Part shown: positions 37,703 to 49,484 of the stretch, one piece after another
How positions within the stretch are numbered: the stretch's first letter is position 1
Layout: each line of letters begins with the position of its first letter
Assembly: GCF_018760785.1 (NCBI RefSeq)
Contig: NZ_JAHHZO010000002.1
Span: 310,001 to 374,000 of the forward strand
Length of the DNA: 64,000 nt
Reading direction: 5' to 3'
From: Rhizobium sp. CSW-27
GTDB lineage: Bacteria; Pseudomonadota; Alphaproteobacteria; Rhizobiales; Rhizobiaceae
Notes under the pieces: model-generated
The model's database searches: none
Told to the model about the DNA's origin: nothing
The model's input: the letters and a program-made list of their open reading frames with translations, nothing else
Translations under genes and position numbers: made by a program

Positions 37703-37802
37703 CACGGACGCCGCAAGGGTCCGCACCAGGGGCCGGTGCAGCCAGACGGGGCACCGGGCCCGAACTGAGAAAACCGCAAACGTCGCTTCACAGGAGGACA
37801 CC
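37703..37802 (+). promoter_or_regulatory. ROSE-like RNA thermometer leader
   Basis: The leader contains a stable upstream hairpin (CCGGTGC 37733-37739, GCACCGG 37751-37757). The final hairpin buries the ribosome site: GTC, a bulged G at 37785, and CTTC pair with GGAG and GAC around an ACA loop (37782-37799). The TCGCT at 37783-37787 fits the UYGCU signature of ROSE elements, in which a single unpaired G opposite the Shine-Dalgarno sequence is needed for heat melting. Melting would free AGGAGG five bases before the ATG. Confidence 0.6.
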
Positions 37803-38285
37803 ATGCGTCACATCGATTTTTCGCCGCTCTATCGCTCCACCGTCGGCTTCGACCGTCTCTTTTCCATGCTGGACGGCGTCGGGCAGCCGGAGCAGGCCCA
37901 GACCTATCCGCCCTACAACATCGAACGTACCGGCGAAAACACCTACCGCATCACCATGGCTGTGGCCGGTTTCGATGAGAAGGAACTCAGCATCGAGGCC
38001 CATGCCCACATGCTGACTGTCAAGGGCGAGAAATCCGAGGAGGAAACCTCGGAGAAGTCCGAATATCTCTATCGCGGCATTGCCAAGCGCGCCTTCGAGC
38101 GCCGCTTCCAGCTGGCCGACCATGTCGAGGTGCGCGCCGCCTCGCTGAAGAACGGTTTGCTGCACATCGACCTGCTGCGCAACATCCCTGAAACGCTGAA
38201 GCCGCGCCGCATCGCGATTGCCGCCGATGCCGTCAGCACGCCGAAGACGATCGAGGCCCAGCCGGATCCGCAGAAGGTCAACTGA
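37803..38285 (+). CDS. Small heat-shock protein, Hsp20/IbpA family
   Basis: This 160-aa ATP-independent holdase has an alpha-crystallin domain at about residues 38-140 (YPPYNIERTGENTYRITMAV; LTVKGEKSEEE), an N-terminal arm MRHIDFSPLYRSTVGFDRLF typical of class A rhizobial sHSPs, and an IXI-like tail motif RRIAIAADA. It should bind unfolding proteins during heat stress. The ATG at 37803 is preceded by AGGAGG at 37792-37797, which lies in a ROSE-like hairpin, and an RpoH-type promoter lies about 110-135 bases upstream. Transcriptional and translational heat control therefore seem combined. It ends at a strong shared terminator. Confidence 0.93.
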   Translation: MRHIDFSPLYRSTVGFDRLFSMLDGVGQPEQAQTYPPYNIERTGENTYRITMAVAGFDEKELSIEAHAHMLTVKGEKSEEETSEKSEYLYRGIAKRAFERRFQLADHVEVRAASLKNGLLHIDLLRNIPETLKPRRIAIAADAVSTPKTIEAQPDPQKVN

Positions 38286-38335
38286 GCGGATTGCAGCACG
38301 GCCTCATCGTCCGCCTGACGTGACCCCGTGAATGA

Positions 38336-38372
38336 AAAGGCCCCTCCCGAGCGTTTCGGGAGGGGCCTTTCC
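38336..38372. terminator. Bidirectional terminator between hsp20 and BASS genes
   Basis: A perfect 15-bp stem (38336-38350 with 38356-38370) with a five-base loop has AAA/TTT at its ends. It can terminate the plus-strand heat-shock transcript and the convergent minus-strand transporter transcript, which stops at 38396. Confidence 0.9.
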
Positions 38373-38395
38373 GTCTGGTGTCGAAGGGGGCGGCC

Positions 38396-39391
38396 TCAGG
38401 CGGCGGCCGTGACGGCGTCTGCCTGTTGGCGCGCCGCCCGCTTGGCGGCATATTTCTGCGCAATCACCGCGCAGGTCATCAGCTGGATCTGGTGGAACAG
38501 CATCAGCGGCAGCACGATTGCGCCGATGCTCTGGCCGGCAAAGATGGCGCCGGCCATCGGCACGCCGGAGGCGAGGCTCTTCTTCGAACCGCAGAAGGTG
38601 ATGGTGATCTCGTCTTCCTTGTTGAAGCCGAGCAGGCGGCTGCCGAACATGGTGATGCACAGAACCAGCGCCAGAAGCAGCCCGTCGATGACGATAACCA
38701 CGCCGATATCGGTGACGGAGAAAGTGTGCCACAGGCCCTCGTTCACGGATTCGGAAAAGGCGAGATAGACCACCATCAGGATCGATCCGCGATCGACCGG
38801 CATCAGCAGCTTCTTGCGGCCACGCACCCAGCCGCCGATCCACGGCTCCAGCAACTGGCCGAGGATGAAGGGCGCGAGCAGCTGCAGCAGGATGGTTTCC
38901 AGCGCATCAAGCGAAAAGCCGGCGCTGCCGCTCGTCGTCATCAGCAGGCCGACGAGCAGTGGCGTCAGGAACATGCCGAACAGGTTGGAGGCCGAGGCCG
39001 AGCAGATTGCGGCCGGCACATTGCCGCCGGCAATCGAGGTGAATGCGATCGAGGATTGTACCGTGGAGGGCAGCACGCAGAGATACAGAAGTCCGGCATA
39101 GAGTTCCGGCTTCAGGATTGTCTGCGGAATGAAGCCGGCGCCGAGCCCCAGCAGCGGAAAGATCGCATAGGTGACGAGAAGGATCGTCAGGTGCAGGCGC
39201 CAGTGCAGGATGCCGGCGATCACCACGTCGCGCGACAGCCTTGCGCCGTGCAGGAAGAAGAGAAGCGCGATGGCGCAATCGGTCGCATAGCCGAAATAGG
39301 TGGCAAACATGCCCTGGGCGGGCAGCAGGGATGCGATGATGACCGTCGTCACCAGCATCAGGGTGAAGGAGTCGGGCAAAAATCGGCGCAT
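38396..39391 (-). CDS. Bile acid:sodium symporter (BASS/SBF) family transporter
   Basis: This inner-membrane protein of 331 aa has about ten hydrophobic helices and the SBF-like (YocS/PF13593 type) pattern. It begins MRRFLPDSFTLMLVTTVI and contains CVLPSTVQSSIAFTSIAGGN and FCGSKKSLASGVPMA, the last two being the family's crossover and sodium-site regions. The substrate is unknown; relatives move organic anions such as keto acids or steroids. It is divergent from a LysR gene 89 bases away, which suggests that this regulator controls it. The start is ATG 39391. Confidence 0.87.
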   Translation of the reverse strand: MRRFLPDSFTLMLVTTVIIASLLPAQGMFATYFGYATDCAIALLFFLHGARLSRDVVIAGILHWRLHLTILLVTYAIFPLLGLGAGFIPQTILKPELYAGLLYLCVLPSTVQSSIAFTSIAGGNVPAAICSASASNLFGMFLTPLLVGLLMTTSGSAGFSLDALETILLQLLAPFILGQLLEPWIGGWVRGRKKLLMPVDRGSILMVVYLAFSESVNEGLWHTFSVTDIGVVIVIDGLLLALVLCITMFGSRLLGFNKEDEITITFCGSKKSLASGVPMAGAIFAGQSIGAIVLPLMLFHQIQLMTCAVIAQKYAAKRAARQQADAVTAAA

Positions 39392-39431
39392 GGTCGGTCC
39401 TGTGATCTCATATGGCCTTTACGCATGCGCC

Positions 39432-39477
39432 ATCATGAAACAGAATGCAAAGACTAACAGTTATCACGGTTCATGAT
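39432..39477. promoter_or_regulatory. Inverted repeat in the BASS-lysR divergent promoter
   Basis: ATCATGAAAC (39432-39441) and GGTTCATGAT (39468-39477) are inverted copies differing at one position, 26 bases apart, in the 89-base gap between the divergent genes. It is a plausible LysR-type operator covering both promoters. Confidence 0.45.
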
Positions 39478-39480
39478 AAA

Positions 39481-40341
39481 ATGCTCAATCTTGTCCACCT
39501 GGCCAGCTTCGTGCGCCTGCACGAAACCGGCAGTTTCACGCTTGCCGCGGAGCAGCTCGGCATCGGCCAGTCGACGGTGACGCATCACATCCAGCGGCTG
39601 GAGCAGAGCCTGGGGCGCCAGCTGATCGATCGCACCACGCATCGGGTCAAGCTGACGACGGAGGGCGAGGCGCTGCTCAGCTATGCGCGCGGCATGCTGG
39701 ACCTCAATGGCCGGGTGATGTCGATATTCGGCGAAAGCCGCCTGCGCGGTCGCCTTCGCCTCGGTGTCTCCGAGGATGTGGTCGCCAATCGCCTGACGGG
39801 CATCCTGGAGGATTTCATCCGGCTTTATCCGCTGGTCGACCTGGAGCTGACCGTGGCGCTCAGTGTCGAGCTCTACCGGATGCAGGATGTGGGCGATCTG
39901 GATCTGGTGCTCGCCAAGCGCCACATCGGCGAGGCGCATGGCCGTCTGCTCTATCGCGAACCGCTGGTCTGGCTGGCGCGCGACCCGGATCTCCTGCAGT
40001 TCGGACCGGGGTATCCGGTGCCGCTGATTGCCTTTCCGGCACCGAGTATCACCCGAAAGGTGGCGCAGGATGCGCTCGACGGAGCAAAGCTGCCCTGGCG
40101 GATCGTCTGCACCTGCGGCAGCCTAGCCGGCCTGACGGCGGCCGCCCGGGCCGGCATGGGCGTCCTGGTGCAGCCGCGCAGCATGGCGCCGGAAGGGCTG
40201 AAGGAAGTGACGGGCGACCGCCTGCCGGTGCTCGAGGATGTGGAATTCGTGCTGGTTCAGCGCCGGGGTGCCGATGCGGCGCTGGCAGAGGCGCTCTCCA
40301 GCCTGATTTCCCAGCGAATCCGGCCGCACGGCACGGTCTGA
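39481..40341 (+). CDS. LysR-family transcriptional regulator
   Basis: This 286-aa regulator has an N-terminal winged helix-turn-helix (residues about 1-60; LAAEQLGIGQSTVTHHIQRL is the recognition region) and a periplasmic-binding-like effector domain (about 85-280). The ATG at 39481 (MLNLVHLASFVRLHETGSFT) is the usual LysR start; a 12-codon upstream extension is not favoured. The ribosome site is weak. Divergent placement beside the BASS transporter suggests local control, with that transporter's substrate or a metabolite as effector. No other target is visible. Confidence 0.9.
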   Translation: MLNLVHLASFVRLHETGSFTLAAEQLGIGQSTVTHHIQRLEQSLGRQLIDRTTHRVKLTTEGEALLSYARGMLDLNGRVMSIFGESRLRGRLRLGVSEDVVANRLTGILEDFIRLYPLVDLELTVALSVELYRMQDVGDLDLVLAKRHIGEAHGRLLYREPLVWLARDPDLLQFGPGYPVPLIAFPAPSITRKVAQDALDGAKLPWRIVCTCGSLAGLTAAARAGMGVLVQPRSMAPEGLKEVTGDRLPVLEDVEFVLVQRRGADAALAEALSSLISQRIRPHGTV

Positions 40342-40418
40342 GGCGCGCGTGCTTCGGTTCCTTGTTCTGGAGAGCGGAGACGCCGGGCCGGATGGCCGGC
40401 GCCTCCGTTGCCGGATCC

Positions 40419-41471
40419 TCAGCCGGCGGCGATCACGTCGAGGAATGCGTCGACATCCTGCGGTTCGGTGGCAAAGCTGGTGACGAGACGGATCAGCATG
40501 TCGTTGTCGCCAACCGGTTCCGGCATGTCGTGCGGTTCCAGCCAGTCGTAGAACTTTGCGCCCTTGGCCTCCGCAGCGCGGGCCGTCGTCTTCGGAATGA
40601 CGGCGAAGACTTCATTGGACGTGGTCGGCCAGGCCTGCCTTGCATTGTTGGAGGCATCGAGGCCGGCCCGCAGACGATCGGCCATGGTGTTGGCATGGCG
40701 GGCAAGGTCGAGCCACAGCCCGTCCTGCAGATAGGCCTCGAACTGGGCGGCGATGAAGCGCGACTTTGAGAACAGCTGGGCGGAGCGCTTGCGCAGGAAG
40801 GGCAGTTCCCTGGCCATGGCCGGATCGAAGAAGATGATCGCTTCCGCGCACCAGCAGCCGTTCTTGGTGCCGCCGAAGGACAGAACGTCGACGCCGCGCT
40901 TCCACGTCATCTCGGCCGGCGTGGCATCGAGATGCGCCAGCGCGTTGGCAAAGCGGGCGCCATCCATGTGCAAGGGCAGGCCGTGTTCGTGGGCGATCGC
41001 CGCAATGGCCTCGATTTCCTGCAGGGAATAGATGGTGCCGACTTCGGTGGCCTGCGTCATCGTTACAGCCGTGGCGCGGCCATGATGGACGGCATCCTGC
41101 GGATAGCGTGCAATGCGGCTTCTCAGATGGGCCGGATCCATCTTGCCGCGTGGCCCTTCGACCGGCGACATGCGCATGCCGCTGAAGAAATCCGGTGCGC
41201 CGCATTCGTCCTCGATCACATGCGCCTCGGAATGGGCGAAGGTCACGCCGCCGGGCTTGGCAAGGCTGGCAAGCGCCAGCGAATTGGCCGCCGTGCCGGT
41301 GGCGACGAAGAAGACGGCGACCTCGCGCTCGAAGATCTCGTTGAAACGCTGCTCGATGGTGCGGTCGAGTTCGCTGGTGCCATAGGCGGCGGCAAAGCGT
41401 GTTGATTCCTTCAGCAGGCGTTCGTTGATGGCGGGGTGAGCGCCAGCCCAGTTGTCCGAGGCAAAGAACAT
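40419..41471 (-). CDS. ltaE: Low-specificity L-threonine aldolase family protein
   Basis: This PLP enzyme of 350 aa has the beta-eliminating lyase/threonine aldolase fold and would cleave L-threonine or L-allo-threonine to glycine and acetaldehyde. Motifs are ATGTAANSLALASL, LPLHMDGARFANAL, and SFGGTKNGCWCAEA with the Schiff-base lysine in GTKNG. The start at 41471 (MFFASDNWAGAHPAI) is the family N terminus; the frame is open for 88 codons upstream, but these run through the gltB promoter region and look non-coding. It is divergent from gltB. Glycine production gives a loose metabolic link to the sox genes, which lie far away. Confidence 0.9.
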   Translation of the reverse strand: MFFASDNWAGAHPAINERLLKESTRFAAAYGTSELDRTIEQRFNEIFEREVAVFFVATGTAANSLALASLAKPGGVTFAHSEAHVIEDECGAPDFFSGMRMSPVEGPRGKMDPAHLRSRIARYPQDAVHHGRATAVTMTQATEVGTIYSLQEIEAIAAIAHEHGLPLHMDGARFANALAHLDATPAEMTWKRGVDVLSFGGTKNGCWCAEAIIFFDPAMARELPFLRKRSAQLFSKSRFIAAQFEAYLQDGLWLDLARHANTMADRLRAGLDASNNARQAWPTTSNEVFAVIPKTTARAAEAKGAKFYDWLEPHDMPEPVGDNDMLIRLVTSFATEPQDVDAFLDVIAAG

Positions 41472-41897
41472 GAGGGATTTCTCGCAAGATGGGTCAGGAT
41501 AGGTGCGGCAGATTAAGCCGAACAGCCTGCCGATCAATAGACTTTTCGCGCGTGCGCCGGCGGACCCGATTTTGCCGCATGAAGTGGAAAGAACCGCTCC
41601 GCTTTCGATAATATTCTTGCGCCAATGGTGGCGGAAAAGGCAATTTTCCGGCTTAAGGTGGTGCTGTTTTTCCCGTGGGCGCCCTTGCGCGGGAACCGGT
41701 TTTCTGTCATAGAAATTGCGAACTAGGACAGTCATCCTGTCCTAATTTGTCGAGAATGGCTGCAAGGAACTGTTAACCTCCCGCTCCGGGAGGTATTGTC
41801 GTCTGCGGTTCACTTGCGCTGTGTATGGCTACGGGCCGCCTCCGGGCGGTGAATGAGATCAACCCTTGCCCGCTTCGGCGGCCGATAAGGAGGAAGA
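41472..41897. other. Divergent ltaE-gltB control region
   Basis: This 426-base region without a gene contains a 21-bp inverted repeat (41724-41744), a relative of the palindromic repeat core (about 41691-41704) and three hairpins in the expected gltB leader: ACCTCCCG/CGGGAGGT (41776-41794), CCGCC/GGCGG (41836-41849) and a small CCGC-TTCG-GCGG just before the ribosome site. No strong promoter boxes stand out. Confidence 0.5.
41724..41744. promoter_or_regulatory. Perfect 8-bp inverted repeat upstream of gltB
   Basis: TAGGACAG, a five-base spacer TCATC, and CTGTCCTA lie about 155 bases before gltB and 250 bases before ltaE. It has the size and symmetry of a dimeric regulator site. The regulator is unknown. 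Confidence 0.45.
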
Positions 41898-46616
<4,719 letters not shown>

Positions 46617-46638
46617 TTCGACATGTTCCACCTTTGTG

Positions 46639-46655
46639 ATATGCTGCCAGCATAT
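46639..46655. promoter_or_regulatory. Palindromic operator candidate for vapBC
   Basis: A perfect ATATGCT, GCC, AGCATAT palindrome sits 20 bases before the vapB start and 23 bases after the gltB stop. TATGCT could serve as a -10 box. Position and symmetry fit autorepression by a VapB-VapC complex. Confidence 0.6.
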
Positions 46656-46674
46656 GCCAATAGTGGAGGCAAAT

Positions 46675-46947
46675 ATGAACGAGCATGTGAAAGACGCAAT
46701 TGGAGATGGCGAGGTCGCAGCAGCCATCTTCAAAAACGGCCGAAGCCGGGCGGTTCGCATACCGAAGGAATTCGAGTTCGATGGTGATCGTGCCGTCTTG
46801 GTGCAGCAGCCGGATGGCTCGATCCTGATGCGAACCGCGGTGACTGCGGGCCTGATCGAGTATCTCAATCAGGCGGAAGCCTGGAGTGGAGAAGAGTTCG
46901 TTGGCAACGACGACGATCTGGAACCGCTCCACGAGGTCGAGATCTGA
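46675..46947 (+). CDS. vapB: VapB-type antitoxin
   Basis: This 90-aa antitoxin has a SpoVT/AbrB-like DNA-binding N-terminal half (AAIFKNGRSRAVRIPKEFEF, residues about 15-34) and an acidic C-terminal tail (GEEFVGNDDDLEPLHEVEI) expected to wrap the toxin. It should neutralise VapC and autorepress the operon, probably through the palindrome at 46639-46655. The ATG at 46675 has GGAGG five bases upstream. Its stop overlaps the vapC start (TGATG), the usual coupling for toxin-antitoxin pairs. It is inserted between gltB and gltD. Confidence 0.9.
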   Translation: MNEHVKDAIGDGEVAAAIFKNGRSRAVRIPKEFEFDGDRAVLVQQPDGSILMRTAVTAGLIEYLNQAEAWSGEEFVGNDDDLEPLHEVEI

Positions 46948-47342
46948 TGCGGTATATGCTTGATACCAACGTCGTTTCGGCGATGGTCAGGGATCCGCGT
47001 GGAACGGTCCTCGAACGGCTTCTTGAGATCGGGGAAGAAAATGCCTTCATCAGTATCATCACCCATGGGGAGATCTGGTACGGCGTGAAGAAAAACGGCT
47101 CCGAGGAGTTGGCGCGCAAGGTTTCAGCGGTAACGCGGCGGCTTTATGTGGCGCCGCTGCAGCTTCCGGGTGATCAGCGGTATGCCGAGGTCCGGCTGGC
47201 GTTGAGGCAAGGAAAGAATATCGGGCCAAACGACCTATGGATCGCTGCCCATGCACTGGCACTGGACGCTGTGCTGGTGACGAACGACGAGAGTGAGTTT
47301 TCCCGCGTGCCGGGGTTGAAGGTTGAAAATTGGCTGCGCTAG
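46947..47342 (+). CDS. vapC: VapC-type PIN-domain toxin
   Basis: This 131-aa PIN-domain ribonuclease carries the complete acidic site: Asp6 (MLDTNVV), Glu42 (THGEIWYG), Asp96 (GPNDLWIAAHA) and Asp114 (VTNDESEF). Characterised VapC proteins cut tRNA-fMet or rRNA when freed from VapB. The gene overlaps vapB by one base and ends 23 bases before gltD. No truncation is seen, so it looks functional. Reading through it is required if gltD is transcribed from the gltB promoter. Confidence 0.92.
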   Translation: MRYMLDTNVVSAMVRDPRGTVLERLLEIGEENAFISIITHGEIWYGVKKNGSEELARKVSAVTRRLYVAPLQLPGDQRYAEVRLALRQGKNIGPNDLWIAAHALALDAVLVTNDESEFSRVPGLKVENWLR

Positions 47343-47365
47343 CGGCGAAGATTGAGGGATGAAAG

Positions 47366-48820
47366 ATGGGCAAGGTTACGGGTTTCATGGAAATCGACCG
47401 GCAGGTGGCGAAGTATCAGCCGGCCTCTGACCGTATTCGCCATTTCCGCGAGTTTCTCATCCCGATGTCGGATGCGGAAGTCACCAAGCAGGCGGCGCGG
47501 TGCATGGACTGCGGCATCCCCTATTGCCATGGCCCGACCGGCTGTCCGGTGCACAACCAGATCCCGGACTGGAACGACCTCGTCTACAACAACAAGTGGG
47601 AAGAGGCGATCCGCAACCTCCATTCCACCAACAACTTCCCGGAATTCACCGGCCGCGTCTGCCCCGCTCCCTGCGAGGAAGCCTGCACGCTGAACCTCGA
47701 AGATGCGCCCGTCGCCATCAAGACGGTGGAACAGGCGATTGCCGACAAGGCCTACGAGCTTGGTTACATCGTGCCGCAGCCGGCGACCGTGAAGACCGGC
47801 AAGAAGGTTGCCGTGATCGGTTCCGGTCCGGCCGGCATGGCGGCTGCGCAGCAGCTGGCGCGTGCGGGTCACGAGGTGCATGTCTATGAGCGCGAGAGCA
47901 AGGCCGGCGGCCTGCTGCGTTATGGCATTCCGGACTTCAAGATGGAGAAGAACTTCATCGACCGCCGCGTCGAGCAGATGACGGGCGAGGGCGTCACCTT
48001 CCATTACGGCGCCAATATCGGCGTCGACATCCCGATGCAGACGCTGCTCGACGCGCATGATGCCGTCATCTATTGCGGCGGCTCCGAGACCCCGCGCCCT
48101 GCCGGCATTCCCGGCGTCGACCTGCACGGCGTCTATGATGCGATGCCCTATCTCGTTCAGCAGAACCGCCGTGTCGGTCGCGAGAACATCGACAGCGTCG
48201 GCTGGCCGTCCGAACCGATCCTGGCCGGTGCCAAGCATGTCGTCGTCGTCGGCGGTGGCGACACCGCGTCCGACTGCGTCGGCACGGCCTTCCGCCAGGG
48301 TGCCGTGAAGGTGACCCAGCTCGACATCCGCCCGATGCCGCCGGAAAAGGAAGACAAGCTCGCCGTCTGGCCGTTCTGGGCCACCAAGATGCGCACCTCC
48401 TCCTCCCAGGCCGAGGGAGCGATCCGCGAATTCCAGGTCGCGACACTGGAATTCGTCGGCGAAGACGGTCAGCTGACCGGCGTGCGCTGCTGCCAGGTCG
48501 ATGAGCGCCGCAAGCCGATCGCCGGCACGGATTTCATCATCAAGGCCGATCTCGCCTTCATCGCCATCGGCTTTTCCGGTCCGTTCCAGGATGGCGTTCT
48601 GAAGGATCTGGGCGACAAGCTGAACCTCAATGTCGACCGTCGCGGCTCGACCAATGTTGTCGCCAGCGAAAAGGACTACAAGACCTCGGTCGACAAGCTC
48701 TGGGCGGCCGGCGACGTGCGTCGTGGTCAGTCTCTGGTCGTCTGGGCGATCCGCGAGGGCCGCCAGGTGGCGCGCGCCGTGGACGAGGCCCTGATGGGCA
48801 GCACGGTTCTGCCGGCCTGA
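47366..48820 (+). CDS. gltD: Glutamate synthase (NADPH) small subunit
   Basis: This GOGAT beta subunit of 484 aa passes electrons from NADPH through FAD and 4Fe-4S clusters to GltB. N-terminal cluster cysteines occur in RCMDCGIPYCHGPTGC and CPAPCEEAC. The FAD-binding GSGPAGMAAAQQLARAGHEV begins near residue 152, and the NADPH-binding VVVGGGDTASDCVG near 293. The ATG at 47366 follows GAGGGATGAAAG. Distance from gltB and the intervening vapBC raise the question whether gltD also has its own promoter; none is obvious in the 23-base gap after vapC. A strong hairpin follows it. Confidence 0.97.
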   Translation: MGKVTGFMEIDRQVAKYQPASDRIRHFREFLIPMSDAEVTKQAARCMDCGIPYCHGPTGCPVHNQIPDWNDLVYNNKWEEAIRNLHSTNNFPEFTGRVCPAPCEEACTLNLEDAPVAIKTVEQAIADKAYELGYIVPQPATVKTGKKVAVIGSGPAGMAAAQQLARAGHEVHVYERESKAGGLLRYGIPDFKMEKNFIDRRVEQMTGEGVTFHYGANIGVDIPMQTLLDAHDAVIYCGGSETPRPAGIPGVDLHGVYDAMPYLVQQNRRVGRENIDSVGWPSEPILAGAKHVVVVGGGDTASDCVGTAFRQGAVKVTQLDIRPMPPEKEDKLAVWPFWATKMRTSSSQAEGAIREFQVATLEFVGEDGQLTGVRCCQVDERRKPIAGTDFIIKADLAFIAIGFSGPFQDGVLKDLGDKLNLNVDRRGSTNVVASEKDYKTSVDKLWAAGDVRRGQSLVVWAIREGRQVARAVDEALMGSTVLPA

Positions 48821-48834
48821 GATGCAACAGCGAA

Positions 48835-48866
48835 ATCGGCCCGGGAAACCGGGCCGATCCGTTTCT
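48835..48866 (+). terminator. Terminator-like hairpin after gltD
   Basis: A perfect 10-bp stem ATCGGCCCGG/CCGGGCCGAT (48835-48844, 48849-48858) with a GAAA tetraloop is followed by CCGTTTCTG. The T-run is short, so termination may be partial. Confidence 0.7.
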
Positions 48867-48893
48867 GCGTGAAATTTACCGGACTGACGGCCA

Positions 48894-49475
48894 ATGACAT
48901 TGAAACTCTATCTTGCCGGGCCGGAGGTCTTTCTCCCCAATGCCCGTGATATTCTGGATGCCAAGGCGGCGCTCACCCGCGCGCATGGTTTCGAGCCGAT
49001 CTGCCCCGGCGACATCTTCATCGAGCCTGCGCCGACCCGCCATGAATTCGGCCTGAAGATCAGCGCGGTGGACGAAGGCATGATGAACCGCGCCGATGGA
49101 GTGATCGCCAACCTGACGCCGTTTCGCGGCATTGCCGCCGATGTCGGAACCGCCTTCGAACTCGGCTACATGTGCGCACAGGGCAAGCTGGTGGCGGCCT
49201 ATACCAATGTGACCGCCAATCATTACGCCCGCACCGCCGGCTTCTACGGCGACGAGGTGCGCGAAGGCGCCGATGGCCGCAAGCGCGGGCCGGACGGCAT
49301 GTCGCTCGAAGATTTCGACATGATCGAAAACCTGATGCTGCATGGCGGCATCGAGCGGCGCGGCGGTCACATTGCCATCCATGCGGCACCGGCCGATGCC
49401 CTCTACACCGACCTTGCGGCCTTCGAGCAGTGCCTTGCGGTGCTTGCGAGCCGACGCGACGGGCAGGCGGCGTGA
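48894..49475 (+). CDS. Nucleoside 2-deoxyribosyltransferase-like protein
   Basis: This 193-aa protein of the nucleoside 2-deoxyribosyltransferase family (PF05014 type) would exchange bases on deoxyribonucleosides or hydrolyse deoxyribonucleotides. Motifs are KLYLAGPEVFLPNA at the N terminus, SAVDEGMMNRADGVIANLTPFRG and AADVGTAFELGYMCAQGK, the last containing the usual catalytic Glu. The ATG at 48894 has no strong ribosome site. It may depend on read-through from gltD past the hairpin, since only 35 bases separate them. The exact reaction cannot be read from sequence. Confidence 0.85.
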   Translation: MTLKLYLAGPEVFLPNARDILDAKAALTRAHGFEPICPGDIFIEPAPTRHEFGLKISAVDEGMMNRADGVIANLTPFRGIAADVGTAFELGYMCAQGKLVAAYTNVTANHYARTAGFYGDEVREGADGRKRGPDGMSLEDFDMIENLMLHGGIERRGGHIAIHAAPADALYTDLAAFEQCLAVLASRRDGQAA

Positions 49476-49484
49476 GGCAGGGCG

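Larger units (their letters stand above)
37402..37802. other. Regulatory region between hydrolase and heat-shock genes
   Basis: This roughly 400-base divergent gap has no protein gene. It contains the minus-strand terminator and hairpins of a possible small RNA (37459-37610), an RpoH-type promoter (37668-37696) and a structured leader for the heat-shock gene (37703-37802). The possible 14-residue extension of the hydrolase would use 37402-37443. Confidence 0.6.
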
